Below the pieces are notes generated by a model. That model saw only the letters and a list, made by a program, of their open reading frames with translations, did no database searches and had not been told where the DNA came from. The translations under genes and the position numbers were made by a program. A stretch of 64,000 nucleotides of DNA from Pseudoalteromonas luteoviolacea H33-S (GTDB lineage: Bacteria; Pseudomonadota; Gammaproteobacteria; Enterobacterales; Alteromonadaceae). The DNA lies in the NCBI RefSeq assembly GCF_001625695.1, contig NZ_AUXY01000069.1:1-64000 (forward strand). Direction: 5' to 3'. Of this stretch, positions 9,340 to 17,708 are shown piece by piece (within the stretch, counting starts at the first letter, position 1; every line of letters starts with the position of its first letter).

Positions 9340-10674
9340 TTAACGCCCCGCGCGTCTGCTTGGAAAGTGCTCTATTTGCCTGTGTTTTCTAGTTGATGCG
9401 CGATATGCCTTCTCGCCTTTGAATACGATGCCAAACCATAGCAATGCCGGCCAGTACAAAAACGACAAAATCTCCAAGTTTTCAAAAAAGCTATAACAGA
9501 TAAATACCGTCATTAAACACAAGGCAGTTTGAGCTGTTTTAGAGTCTTGTGATTTCCATAAAAAGTAAATAAAGGTAAGTGCCATGGGCACAGCAAGGGC
9601 GATGGCGCCAACTATACCTTTTACAAAAAGTAGTCCATACCAGCTATGGTGAGAGCCAATTGGCATACGCTCAACGAGTTTTGGCCCGCGCTCAACAATA
9701 CCGTGACCCCAAATAGGCGCTTCTGCTTCCCAGCGCTGTACGGCTATATTGGCTAATGCTTGTCGTACTCGCGTTGAGCCTGGCCGTTGTTGTTTGACGG
9801 CTTCGTAAGAGTCCATTACCCATTGATACACAGGCTCACCGAGTAACAGTATTACGGGCACTAAAAAGCCGAGTAAAAATAAAAACCATGGCTCTTTGAA
9901 TTTATCACTGAACATCACCATAGGAAAAAGCATAATAAAAATGGCAATGCCGGCACGAGATTGAGAGAGCAACAGCATGGCCCAGCACCCAGCGATGGCC
10001 CAGCGGCGAATGCGGGCGTTTTGCTCTTGCAGGCAAAATACCAGATAGATACACGCCATAAACCCGGCTGCGGGAGCCCATGGTGTGAAGAAGCGCCATC
10101 TACCAGCACCGGTTTCTGGGTTTATGCCGTAAAAACTCACCATGAAAAAGCTTTCCCCGGGCCCGCCGATGACTTTTAACGGCGAGAGGAAAATATCGCC
10201 GGGTAAGCGGCCTAAATAAAAAATAAAAGAAACCACAGCAAAGATCAGGGTTTGAATACCGATGATGCACACAGCACGGATCAAGACTTCTTTACGAATT
10301 TGAATTAAATTCCCTATCAATGGAAATAGCGCTAAAAGTGCCCACCCTTTCATCCAACCAATGGACGATTTTATGGTTTTTCCTATGCCTAATGACCAAT
10401 TGAAGTGTGCAATAATGAGCGCCACTAGCATCACCATCATGGCGATGATCCATAACCAAACCATAGGGTTAACGCGGCTATGCTTTTTATCGACTTCAAC
10501 GTAGAGGCGGGTGATCACCATGGCAAATAAGATCCAGCCAATCACTGAGCCGAGAACGTATAGTGTGCCTGTTAAAAAGGAAGGGTAGGTCAGCACTAAG
10601 CCAGCCCAGACGACGAATTCTTCTGAGCTGACAAATTCTTTCTTCTCTCCTGGCAATGCTGACAGTAGTAGCAT
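9340..10674 (-). CDS. O-antigen ligase/Wzy polymerase family protein of the EPS locus
   Basis: A 444-residue protein with 10 or more hydrophobic segments. It carries the signature of the Wzy_C/O-antigen ligase family: a large periplasmic loop with a GSTRVRQAL stretch and WGHGIVERG, ending GSHHSWYGLLFVKG near residues 337-350, preceded by SQSRAGIAIF near 236-245. Such proteins join undecaprenyl-linked repeat units in the periplasm. In this locus, with a flippase, co-polymerase and exporter, a Wzy-type polymerase role is the best inference. It starts 3 bases after the co-polymerase stop, so the two are translationally linked. Confidence 0.82.
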   Translation of the reverse strand: MLLLSALPGEKKEFVSSEEFVVWAGLVLTYPSFLTGTLYVLGSVIGWILFAMVITRLYVEVDKKHSRVNPMVWLWIIAMMVMLVALIIAHFNWSLGIGKTIKSSIGWMKGWALLALFPLIGNLIQIRKEVLIRAVCIIGIQTLIFAVVSFIFYLGRLPGDIFLSPLKVIGGPGESFFMVSFYGINPETGAGRWRFFTPWAPAAGFMACIYLVFCLQEQNARIRRWAIAGCWAMLLLSQSRAGIAIFIMLFPMVMFSDKFKEPWFLFLLGFLVPVILLLGEPVYQWVMDSYEAVKQQRPGSTRVRQALANIAVQRWEAEAPIWGHGIVERGPKLVERMPIGSHHSWYGLLFVKGIVGAIALAVPMALTFIYFLWKSQDSKTAQTALCLMTVFICYSFFENLEILSFLYWPALLWFGIVFKGEKAYRASTRKHRQIEHFPSRRAGR

Positions 10675-10677
10675 CCA

Positions 10678-12078
10678 TTATCCTTTTGCTTTTGGCTTCT
10701 CAACAACAAGTGCAACGATCTCTCTGCGCTTATTAACCATTAATATAGCAAGTGATGTGAAGATCATCGCAAAAAGTGCTGCAGCAATGGCCAAGGCTTT
10801 TTTAGGACTGACTGCTTTGAAAGCCATTGAAGGTGGCGTCATAAGTTGTACAATCGGATAGGAAGCGAAGACATCGGCTTTACTTGCTTCTAAGCGCGCT
10901 GCTGCTGAGGTGAATACCGCTTCTGCTAGGTCAAACTCTCGTTGAAGGCGTTCAAGCTCTGCAGCCTCACGTGCATATATTTTAATTTTTTCGTTTAACA
11001 AAGTTTGGGCTTGGTCTAGCTGAACTAATTTTGCTTCTTTGCCTTTTTTAACAGCGTAAGCGTTAATAAGATCTGCAAAAAGTTGCGCACGTTTTGGGTT
11101 GTTTTTTAAATCTAGTGAAGTGAATATGTGCGCTGCGTTTGGACCCACCAAACCTTGCGAGCGGTTGCGAAGCGACTGTTTTGAGTATTCAAAGCGAGCA
11201 AATTCTGCTTTGACTTTCGGGTGACCTTCACCCCAACGTGAACGATATTCGCTTAACTGAGATGCACTAGAAGTGAGCTCTGAAAGATAGCCACGAAACT
11301 CACTGTCAGACTGAAGTACAAATGCTTGACCTGCCATAGCAGGTGACACACCTAAGTCTACGCTCAACTGGCTGACATAGTCTTCGCCTTGGCCGATCTC
11401 AGCTTGGATCATCACCATTTTTTCTCTAATTGAAGACAAAGTAGCTGTTTCTCTTTGCAATTGCTCAGCAGACACAATGAGTGAGCGCTGTTGAAAATCA
11501 ATAATATTATTACGCGTTAGGTTTAGACGCTCACGATATTGGTCTAAAACAGCTTTGATGCTTTCATCGCGGCGTTTAACCTCATCTGCACGCAAATGGT
11601 CAAGCTGTGCTTGTAGTGCGTCGTAGATAGCCCATGCTTTGTTTTGAGCAATTTGTGGTGAGCCGCCGGTTGTTTCTACATTCAAAATAGAGGTTTGCTC
11701 GGTTAAGCGTACTTTTGGATTGCCAAACTCGCGACCTGTTAGATTCATTGTTTTAGCTGCGCTATCTAGCAGGTTACGACTCATGATCATCTCTTTGTAG
11801 TTAACGCGCGGGTTATATCCTTTACCGAATGGCGCACTGGTCGACGAGACAACTTGACCTACTTCGTCGATATTAACTTGGCTGTTTGCACCTGTACCCG
11901 GTAGCACAATGTCAAAATCACTTTTGAATGTGGGGGCTTTTTGCAAATAGGCAATCACCAATAATGTAATGACAACATAGCTAATCGCACATGCAGCTAA
12001 GTATGGTCTGCGCAGCCAACGATAAATCGTTGCTCTAAAGCGGCTGTATGGCGTTGTGACTTGAAGTGCTGTACCCAT
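10678..12078 (-). CDS. Polysaccharide co-polymerase (Wzz/GNVR type, no kinase domain)
   Basis: A 466-residue inner-membrane protein with one TM near residues 28-46 and a second near 435-455 (ALAIAAALFAMIFTSLAILMV). Between them is a long helical periplasmic region with coiled coils (about 170-260 and 345-400). Its end resembles the GNVR block (ELERLQREFDLAEAVFTSAAARLEASKAD), followed by a Pro-rich stretch (YPIVQLMTPPSMA) before TM2. This is the Wzz/PCP layout that sets chain length and bridges polymerase to exporter. No C-terminal Walker motifs or Tyr tail are present, so it is not a complete Wzc-type tyrosine kinase. It starts 11 bases after the Wza-like gene. Confidence 0.87.
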   Translation of the reverse strand: MGTALQVTTPYSRFRATIYRWLRRPYLAACAISYVVITLLVIAYLQKAPTFKSDFDIVLPGTGANSQVNIDEVGQVVSSTSAPFGKGYNPRVNYKEMIMSRNLLDSAAKTMNLTGREFGNPKVRLTEQTSILNVETTGGSPQIAQNKAWAIYDALQAQLDHLRADEVKRRDESIKAVLDQYRERLNLTRNNIIDFQQRSLIVSAEQLQRETATLSSIREKMVMIQAEIGQGEDYVSQLSVDLGVSPAMAGQAFVLQSDSEFRGYLSELTSSASQLSEYRSRWGEGHPKVKAEFARFEYSKQSLRNRSQGLVGPNAAHIFTSLDLKNNPKRAQLFADLINAYAVKKGKEAKLVQLDQAQTLLNEKIKIYAREAAELERLQREFDLAEAVFTSAAARLEASKADVFASYPIVQLMTPPSMAFKAVSPKKALAIAAALFAMIFTSLAILMVNKRREIVALVVEKPKAKG

Positions 12079-12088
12079 GATACACCTC

Positions 12089-13360
12089 CTAAAACACCTT
12101 GAATGGTGCGACTAAGTCTAAAACTGTTTGCGCCACGTCTCTTAAATTTGTGATATCGGAGTCGTAACAGGCGATGGCGTCATTTGGCATTACGTATGGA
12201 TTGATTTTATCTCTATAAGGCATACGTATAAGTTGCTCGATTGAACGCTCTATAACTTGTGTTTGTTTCGTAATTGGGTGGGTGCTGACTAACACCACGC
12301 GACGAGGCGCGTTAGTATATGACTTGCCACCCACACAGTTGGCAGAGACTGCGGCTTGTAATAAACGCGTACCATAAGGTAAATTGTTTGAAAAGCGACC
12401 GATTGCGGCGTTTGAATTGCTCTCTGCAGAATCTATCAAGTTAGACATAAACACTCGAAAGCCCTTTGGCGTGATCTGAGAGGGTCTAACCAAGTGAGGT
12501 TGAAAACACCCAGTGCTTGGCACGATGACTTGGTCGCCAGCGATTAGCGCATAATCGGTTACCGGCTCGCCTGTTAAAATTCCTGTGAGGTCTACTTCTA
12601 CCTGCCAACCTGAACGAATTAAAATCACTTGGTCGAGCTTTGCATCAGGGCGAATACCAGATGCGGTTCTGACCGCTTCAGACAATAAACGCTTTTTACT
12701 TTGGTCACCAGAAGCTGCAAGACGCTCTTGCTGTACTTGCGACGGGATCGTTGCATTAATTGTCACACGACCTGGCTCAAACACAGCGCCAGATACAGGC
12801 ACTTCTATGGAAGCTAAGTTCAGTACTTTGATATTTACATCAAGCGTATGCGCTTTGAATATATTCGCTCTGATCAATGCCAGTTCAATGCGCTCACTTA
12901 AATGTTTGGTGGTCAAACCCGCTGCAAAGATAGGTTCAATCACAGGCATTTCCAATAGGCCAGAGCTATCTAGTATATAGCGGCCATTGAAACCTTCACC
13001 AAACTCCATATTAATGTCGATCAAGTCGCCCGGGCTCAGTGGTAAAGAATTTGCATCTCTTCCACCAAGTACTGGTACTGGCGCTTGGTTGTTTGGGTGC
13101 GTAACAATTGCTTTGTCAACGCGATACTGTTTTGAAATGGCAAATTCGTTCGCGCCAGAGCAATCTAAACCAGCTGCGAATACTGTGCCGGGCTCTGCTG
13201 GATTAATCACTGTGCCTTGTGCATCAGGGTGGCCATAAAAACGGTCGTCGTTGTCTTCTAACTCTACTGTTCCGTCAATATGTGCACAGCCAGCAGTCAG
13301 CGCGATATTGCACACAAGTGCTAATATACTGAGCTTTGTTGTGATGCTGGTGACTGTCAT
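12089..13360 (-). CDS. Wza-like outer-membrane polysaccharide export lipoprotein
   Basis: A 423-residue protein with a signal peptide and lipobox ALTAGC, Cys at about residue 25. A polysaccharide-export (Poly_export) domain follows near residues 105-180 (LSPGDLIDINMEFGEG ... LDSSGLLEMPVIEPIFAAGLT). SLBB-like segments come next (ASIEVPVSGAVFEPGRVTI; ALIAGDQVIVPSTGCFQ). Wza-type proteins form the outer-membrane exit pore for capsule or EPS. It is first in a three-gene unit with the co-polymerase and polymerase. A sigma-54-like promoter lies just upstream, with AAGGA about 8 bases before the ATG. Confidence 0.88.
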   Translation of the reverse strand: MTVTSITTKLSILALVCNIALTAGCAHIDGTVELEDNDDRFYGHPDAQGTVINPAEPGTVFAAGLDCSGANEFAISKQYRVDKAIVTHPNNQAPVPVLGGRDANSLPLSPGDLIDINMEFGEGFNGRYILDSSGLLEMPVIEPIFAAGLTTKHLSERIELALIRANIFKAHTLDVNIKVLNLASIEVPVSGAVFEPGRVTINATIPSQVQQERLAASGDQSKKRLLSEAVRTASGIRPDAKLDQVILIRSGWQVEVDLTGILTGEPVTDYALIAGDQVIVPSTGCFQPHLVRPSQITPKGFRVFMSNLIDSAESNSNAAIGRFSNNLPYGTRLLQAAVSANCVGGKSYTNAPRRVVLVSTHPITKQTQVIERSIEQLIRMPYRDKINPYVMPNDAIACYDSDITNLRDVAQTVLDLVAPFKVF

Positions 13361-13395
13361 AGTCTATTCCTTAATGAAAGATACTGTCTTAAATA

Positions 13396-13413
13396 AAGCA
13401 TTAATTAGGCCAG
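13396..13413 (-). promoter_or_regulatory. Candidate sigma-54 promoter of the wza-like operon
   Basis: Read on the minus strand: CTGGCCTAATTAATGCTT. The -24 element CTGGC and the -12 ATGCT have the correct 10-base spacing between GG and GC. The predicted start would lie near 13386, about 25 bases before the ATG at 13360. Base A5 of the consensus TGGCA is replaced by C, so the match is good but not perfect. Confidence 0.65.
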
Positions 13414-13474
13414 TTGTCTAAATCATTAAAAAACATAGGGTTACATTGTTATTTTGCGGTTCTTATATTGGCTT

Positions 13475-13505
13475 TTTGCAATTTGCATTGAGTGGTGTTT
13501 GCAAA
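13475..13505. promoter_or_regulatory. Putative enhancer sites (TTTGCAAA type) for the wza-like operon
   Basis: TTTTTGCAATTTGCA begins near 13474 and a perfect TTTGCAAA palindrome is at 13498-13505. Their centres are about 21 bases apart (two helical turns). They lie about 65-90 bp upstream of the sigma-54-like promoter, a normal distance for activator sites. Confidence 0.55.
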
Positions 13506-13510
13506 ATAGA

Positions 13511-13537
13511 AAAACCAGCCTTTGCTGGTTTTTTTAT
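13511..13537. terminator. Hairpin terminator after the GT2 gene
   Basis: AACCAGC and GCTGGTT form a stem with a four-base loop. A T-run follows on the plus strand and TTTTTC on the minus strand. It lies 30 bases after the minus-strand GT2 stop, so it probably ends the wzx-GT2 unit and isolates it from the wza unit. Confidence 0.75.
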
Positions 13538-13566
13538 TTAGGGGTATTTGATGTGATAAGTAATCA

Positions 13567-14574
13567 TTAATGCGACTTTTGAATGTATGAAACACCGCGC
13601 ATCGCCGCGTTCTCTATGGTGTTATAAATGCAAGCAGGTAATGTACTCAAATACGTACAAGCCCATGTTGCTAGGGTGCGTTTTGGCTCTTCTTTCAAAA
13701 TACGCCAGTTAGTTTTAAGTGCTTGGTGCATCAACTTAATTGCCTGAGAGCTATTTCTTGACTGAATCGCACGGCGGCATAAATAACGTAGCTGATAAGC
13801 TTTTGCCAGTGAGGCATATTGATTGAAGAAGGCTTCATGGCCGATACGGTTTTGGTCAACTGCATACTGCCAGCTGGTAAATTGCTTATGCAAGTTAGAT
13901 GATAAGCCTGATGCGTTGACGCGATAATAAGTCAGTGGCTGCGCAATCCCTTCAAATTCAAAATCAGTATCTAGTGCCATTCTTAACCACATTTCGATGT
14001 CTTCAGATTGGCGCAGTTCTTCATCAAAGTATTGTGTCCATGCACGCATACCATCTTGAAATGCCACTGCATCAAATACCGTTTTTCTGATAACTGGCGC
14101 AGATCCATTACCAACCGGGTTGCGGCAAAAAATTTGTTTTGTGGTGATGTCTTTTAAAGCAGGAAATTGGCCAATGCCAAGAGGCGCACCGTCTTCATCT
14201 ACAAACAGAGATGGACAGTAGCTCACCCCGACTTTTGGGTTGCTGTCTAAGTGTGCAACATGCAACTCTAATTTTTTTGCTGACCAGAAATCGTCGGCGT
14301 CCAGTAGGGCAATGTATTTACCTTTCGCTGCTCGAATTCCAGTGTTTCTAGCTCCCGATAGGCCGCGATTAAGTTGTTGAATGACTTGAATACGTGAGTC
14401 ATCAAATTGTGCGACTTTAGCCAGAGTATCGTCACTACAGCCATCATCAACACATAAAATTTCAAAGTCTTGATAAGTTTGCTTCAATACCGAACCGATG
14501 CTTTGCTCAATATATTTACCTACATTGTACATAGGAATAACGACGCTAACTGTTGGGTTGATTAAAGTAGTCAT
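13567..14574 (-). CDS. Family 2 glycosyltransferase (GT-A fold)
   Basis: The start at 14574 (MTTLINPTVSVVIPMYNVGKYIEQ) is chosen because AAGGAG sits 7 bases before it, overlapping the flippase stop. The longer start at 14625 lies inside the flippase gene. The GT2 signature is clear: VVIPMYNVGKYI, CVDDGCSDDTL, LNRGLSGARNTGI and the nucleotide-sugar/metal motif LLDADDFW near residue 92. After the catalytic domain come a substrate block (QSEDIEMWLRMAL) and a C-terminal helical tail. It probably adds one sugar to the lipid-linked EPS repeat unit on the cytoplasmic face. The sugar cannot be told from sequence. Confidence 0.9.
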   Translation of the reverse strand: MTTLINPTVSVVIPMYNVGKYIEQSIGSVLKQTYQDFEILCVDDGCSDDTLAKVAQFDDSRIQVIQQLNRGLSGARNTGIRAAKGKYIALLDADDFWSAKKLELHVAHLDSNPKVGVSYCPSLFVDEDGAPLGIGQFPALKDITTKQIFCRNPVGNGSAPVIRKTVFDAVAFQDGMRAWTQYFDEELRQSEDIEMWLRMALDTDFEFEGIAQPLTYYRVNASGLSSNLHKQFTSWQYAVDQNRIGHEAFFNQYASLAKAYQLRYLCRRAIQSRNSSQAIKLMHQALKTNWRILKEEPKRTLATWACTYLSTLPACIYNTIENAAMRGVSYIQKSH

Positions 14575-14584
14575 AGCAAGCTCC

Positions 14585-15826
14585 TTAGGCGGCTTTGATG
14601 GCGCTGAATTTGACAAGAAGTACATTGATGGCAGGAAATACTAGCCACAATATGCTGCTCAAAAGTAAAACTAGGGCAAATGTGTCTGGCTGCTGTGGTG
14701 CGACAGCCAATACACCGATGATGGATACGATAAGGCAGAATGCACATTGTTGTGTTTCTAACTTAAATAGGCCTTTACTGCGTAGCATGGCACTGTAGGT
14801 GTCTGACCATACTGTTGTGATTGCAATAAGGCACAATAAACTGGTTGTTGTAAAACTTGCCTGCCAATCTGCTGAGAAAAGAAACGGTACATAGACTGGC
14901 ACCAAAATAGATTGGCATACAAAAATGGCAGATACCGCAGCAGTAACCAACATGATTTTTTGATTTAAATTGCCCGTTTGCGCATTTTTTTGTTGCTGGC
15001 AAACATATGGGTATAGTGCGGTGATATAAGCTTGGCTGATTGACATGGCAAGGCCAATGCCCGCACTTTTAGCAAAGCTATAAAGGCCAAACAGTTCGGG
15101 TGAGAGTAATCTTGCACCAATGAAGATGTCCATGTTCATACGCAGTGAGCGCAGACCTTCAGCAGCAGCGAGTTGCGTAGAAGAACCAAGTAAATAAAAA
15201 AAGGTATCGCGCTTGAAGCCTATTTTATGGGGCAGAGTGTCAACCAGTGAAAAAGCACCAAGCCATAGCAGCGCAAATGCCCATTTTGCGTAAACAATCG
15301 ATAACAAGCCCGCATCAAAATATAGCGCAACGGCAATGGTGATGTTCTCTAAGATGATGCAACAACTGCTGATCATGCTAAACAGTGCCATACGGTTGTC
15401 GCGTTGTACTAAAAACGCACGGGTGCTGACTATTGGAAATACTAAATAAGTAAATGCCATTAACGCCACTAAGGTGGTGATGTCATGTTCCGGAAAAAGC
15501 CATTGGGTTGCATAAGCTGCAAACAGTTGCACGATGAAAAGCGTAATGCACAGTAACCACTGTATGCATAAACCATTTGATAGATAATCAGGTAATTCAT
15601 TTTCTTTGGCGCGAATGATTTGCGCGCCGGTGCCAGAGCGTAACAGTAAACGAATGACCTCATGAATGCTCAGAGCCAACATGGCTGCGCCATACTCTAC
15701 TGGGACCAAAAATGCTGCCATTGCCATGATGCTCAGTAAGCGTGTAGCTTTAGCTACGACTTCTGCGCCCACCAGCCAAGAGGTGTTACGCAGTAGGAGC
15801 TTCAGTGAATGTTTGTTTGATTGCAT
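14585..15826 (-). CDS. Wzx-like oligosaccharide flippase (MOP/MATE superfamily)
   Basis: A 413-residue integral membrane protein with about 12 hydrophobic segments. It opens in family style (LLLRNTSWLVGAEVVAKATRLLSIMAMAAFLVPVEYGAAMLALSI). A conserved mid-protein block (LGSSTQLAAAEGLRSLRMNMDIFIGARLLSPELFGLYSFAKS) is typical of polysaccharide flippases. It would turn undecaprenyl-linked repeat units from cytoplasm to periplasm for the Wzy-like polymerase. It is first in a two-gene unit with a GT2 gene. Confidence 0.88.
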   Translation of the reverse strand: MQSNKHSLKLLLRNTSWLVGAEVVAKATRLLSIMAMAAFLVPVEYGAAMLALSIHEVIRLLLRSGTGAQIIRAKENELPDYLSNGLCIQWLLCITLFIVQLFAAYATQWLFPEHDITTLVALMAFTYLVFPIVSTRAFLVQRDNRMALFSMISSCCIILENITIAVALYFDAGLLSIVYAKWAFALLWLGAFSLVDTLPHKIGFKRDTFFYLLGSSTQLAAAEGLRSLRMNMDIFIGARLLSPELFGLYSFAKSAGIGLAMSISQAYITALYPYVCQQQKNAQTGNLNQKIMLVTAAVSAIFVCQSILVPVYVPFLFSADWQASFTTTSLLCLIAITTVWSDTYSAMLRSKGLFKLETQQCAFCLIVSIIGVLAVAPQQPDTFALVLLLSSILWLVFPAINVLLVKFSAIKAA

Positions 15827-15860
15827 CCGGTTTACTCGGTTTTAAGTGATACCTGTATCA

Positions 15861-15877
15861 ATCAATAATTAAGCCAA
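15861..15877 (-). promoter_or_regulatory. Candidate sigma-54 promoter of the wzx-like operon
   Basis: Minus-strand TTGGCTTAATTATTGAT lies 35 bases before the ATG at 15826. TTGGC matches the -24 element with correct spacing to TTGAT at -12. The C of the -12 GC is replaced by A, as in the pspA promoter of this window. It is the weakest of the five EPS matches. Confidence 0.5.
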
Positions 15878-15953
15878 CTCTGATTTTATTTTTAACTTTA
15901 TGTTATATCTATTTATTTTGTAATTTTACGCTTTATCAAATGACGCTGTACTC

Positions 15954-15988
15954 GCAATTTGCAATGCAGATATTTTTTAATTTGCAAA
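15954..15988. promoter_or_regulatory. Putative enhancer sites (TTTGCAAA type) for the wzx-like operon
   Basis: GCAATTTGCAATGCA (15954-15968) and TTTGCAAA (15981-15988) lie about 80-110 bp upstream of the promoter candidate. They sit just behind the stop of the response-regulator gene. Confidence 0.55.
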
Positions 15989-16001
15989 GTGCCTATTACT
16001 G

Positions 16002-17450
16002 CTAAGGCTCCCATTTTTGTATTTTGCGATACAAGGTAGATGGGCTAACTTCTAATAATCCCGCGGCTTTGACTACATTGTCTTCACAGACCAATAAAGC
16101 TTGCTCAATGGCGAAGCGCTCAACCTCTGACAGTGGCACAATATTGCTGGCATCGGGCGTTGCTGTGCTCACTGATGGTGTTGCACCATTGGTAGGCATG
16201 GCATTGGCGGGTGATTTGTCTTTAGGTTTGAAAAGCTCTTCACTGGGTTTTAAATGTAATTGTTGCATAAGTGTCTCTTCACTTACCATGGGCCCGTCGG
16301 ACATCACCACGGCACTGTGAATGAGGTTTTCTAGCTGCCTGACGTTACCTGGCCAGGCATAATTCAAAATGAGCTGTTCTGCGCGCTTTGAAAAGCCGAC
16401 AAAAAGCTTATTTTCCATTTCGCTAAATTTGTTGAGATAGAAGAGTGCAATTTGCAAAGGGTCTTCATCACGATCAGACAAGGCTGGCATATCTATCGCG
16501 ATGACATTCAGTCGATAAAATAGGTCTTCACGCAGTAGTTGCTGCTCAATGGCTTCAAGTGGGTTGCGGTTAGTCGCACAGACAAAACGCACGTCGACTT
16601 TTTCGACCTTGCCGCTACCGACGCGTTGAAAAGTGCCCGTTTGAATGAAGCGAAGAATTTTAGCTTGAAGTGCCATATCCATTTCGCCAATTTCATCCAA
16701 AAATAGCGTGCCGCCATCTGCAAGCGTCGCAGCGCCATCGCGGTTATTGGTCGCGCCAGAGAACGCGCCTTTAATATGGCCAAAGATTTCGGACTCCATC
16801 AATTCAGATGGGATCGCGGCACAGTTAATACAGACAAGCTCATTGTTGTGACGAGGACTTAGGTTGTGAATGGCCTCGGCGGCCAGTTCTTTACCCGTTC
16901 CACTGGGACCGGTGATAAACACATTAGCACGGCTCGGTGCAGCCTTGTCGATGCATTTATACACAACTTGCATTGCTAAAGAGCTGCCAATAAAGCGTTG
17001 GAACTGAGATCTATGTTCTCTTTTATAGCGTTTTAGGCTGGCGCGCAGCATGTTGCGCTCAGCAATGAGCATTTTAGTCTGTAGTGCCTGCTCAATGGTT
17101 ATCCTGAGATTATCGTTATCCCATGGTTTTTGCATATAGCCCCAAACTTTCCCTTGGTTTATCGCGTCAATGAGCGCAGCTTGCTCGGTAAAAGCAGTGA
17201 GCATAATGCGAATGGTGTCTGGGTATTGTTCAGCGATAATGGCGAGTAGTTCATTGCCAGTCATCTCAGGCATATTTTTATCAGTGACGACCACATCGAT
17301 GGATTCATTCGCCAAAATTTCAAGTGCGGCAGGTCCGCCTTCAGCGGTATGAATATGATATTGATCGGAGCGTAATGCTCGGCTGAGTGAGCGCAAAATA
17401 TGTGGCTCGTCATCAACTAGCAAAATATTAAGTCCTGTTATTTTATCCAT
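16002..17450 (-). CDS. Sigma-54-dependent response regulator (NtrC family) of the EPS locus
   Basis: A 482-residue regulator with three parts. The receiver domain (about 8-120) has acidic pocket D13/D14, phospho-acceptor D57 in VVVTDKNMP and K108-type QKPWDN. The AAA+ domain (about 152-380) has Walker A GPSGTGKE near 180 and Walker B GGTLFLDEIGEM. Its sigma-54-contact loop reads GAFSGA near 230 rather than the usual GAFTGA. A C-terminal Fis-type HTH follows (AAGLLEVSPSTLYRKIQKW). No histidine kinase is encoded in this window, so it is an orphan here. It lies amid five sigma-54-like promoters and is the obvious candidate to activate them. GGAG precedes the ATG. Confidence 0.93.
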   Translation of the reverse strand: MDKITGLNILLVDDEPHILRSLSRALRSDQYHIHTAEGGPAALEILANESIDVVVTDKNMPEMTGNELLAIIAEQYPDTIRIMLTAFTEQAALIDAINQGKVWGYMQKPWDNDNLRITIEQALQTKMLIAERNMLRASLKRYKREHRSQFQRFIGSSLAMQVVYKCIDKAAPSRANVFITGPSGTGKELAAEAIHNLSPRHNNELVCINCAAIPSELMESEIFGHIKGAFSGATNNRDGAATLADGGTLFLDEIGEMDMALQAKILRFIQTGTFQRVGSGKVEKVDVRFVCATNRNPLEAIEQQLLREDLFYRLNVIAIDMPALSDRDEDPLQIALFYLNKFSEMENKLFVGFSKRAEQLILNYAWPGNVRQLENLIHSAVVMSDGPMVSEETLMQQLHLKPSEELFKPKDKSPANAMPTNGATPSVSTATPDASNIVPLSEVERFAIEQALLVCEDNVVKAAGLLEVSPSTLYRKIQKWEP

Positions 17451-17546
17451 TCAAGCGCTCCTTTATTAATTTTTGTTCTCTATTAAGATATAGCAGTGTA
17501 ACTCTCAGAGTTCCAAAGACTTTTGTCAGAAAGTAGCGGATATTTA

Positions 17547-17571
17547 ATATTTATCACGATGCGATAAATAT
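17547..17571. promoter_or_regulatory. 25-bp dyad upstream of the response-regulator gene
   Basis: ATATTTATC and GATAAATAT are perfect 9-base arms around a 7-base centre, about 100 bp upstream of the regulator ATG. It could be an operator or a hairpin. A smaller dyad AACTCTCAGAGTT is at 17500-17512. No protein can be assigned. Confidence 0.45.
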
Positions 17572-17708
17572 AACCGCAACAAGCATAGACAAAGATTCTG
17601 ACTAACGTATAAAGATCCGACAATTTTGTTGTGACAGGGTAAGGGGGGTGTGAAGAGGTGGAATAAAGTGCGCTCCACATAAGCAGAGCACACTTTGGCT
17701 TGGAGAGC

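Noticed and set aside
10678..12078. Wzc-type tyrosine autokinase
   Set aside because: The protein ends soon after the second TM segment, with no Walker motifs or Tyr-rich tail.
13471..13487. Plus-strand TTGGC...TTGCA near 13469 as a sigma-54 promoter
   Set aside because: The spacing between GG and GC is wrong, and no plus-strand gene follows.
16451..16458. TTTGCAAA copies inside genes (also 51169-51176) as regulator sites
   Set aside because: They lie in coding DNA away from any sigma-54-like promoter and are best taken as chance matches.
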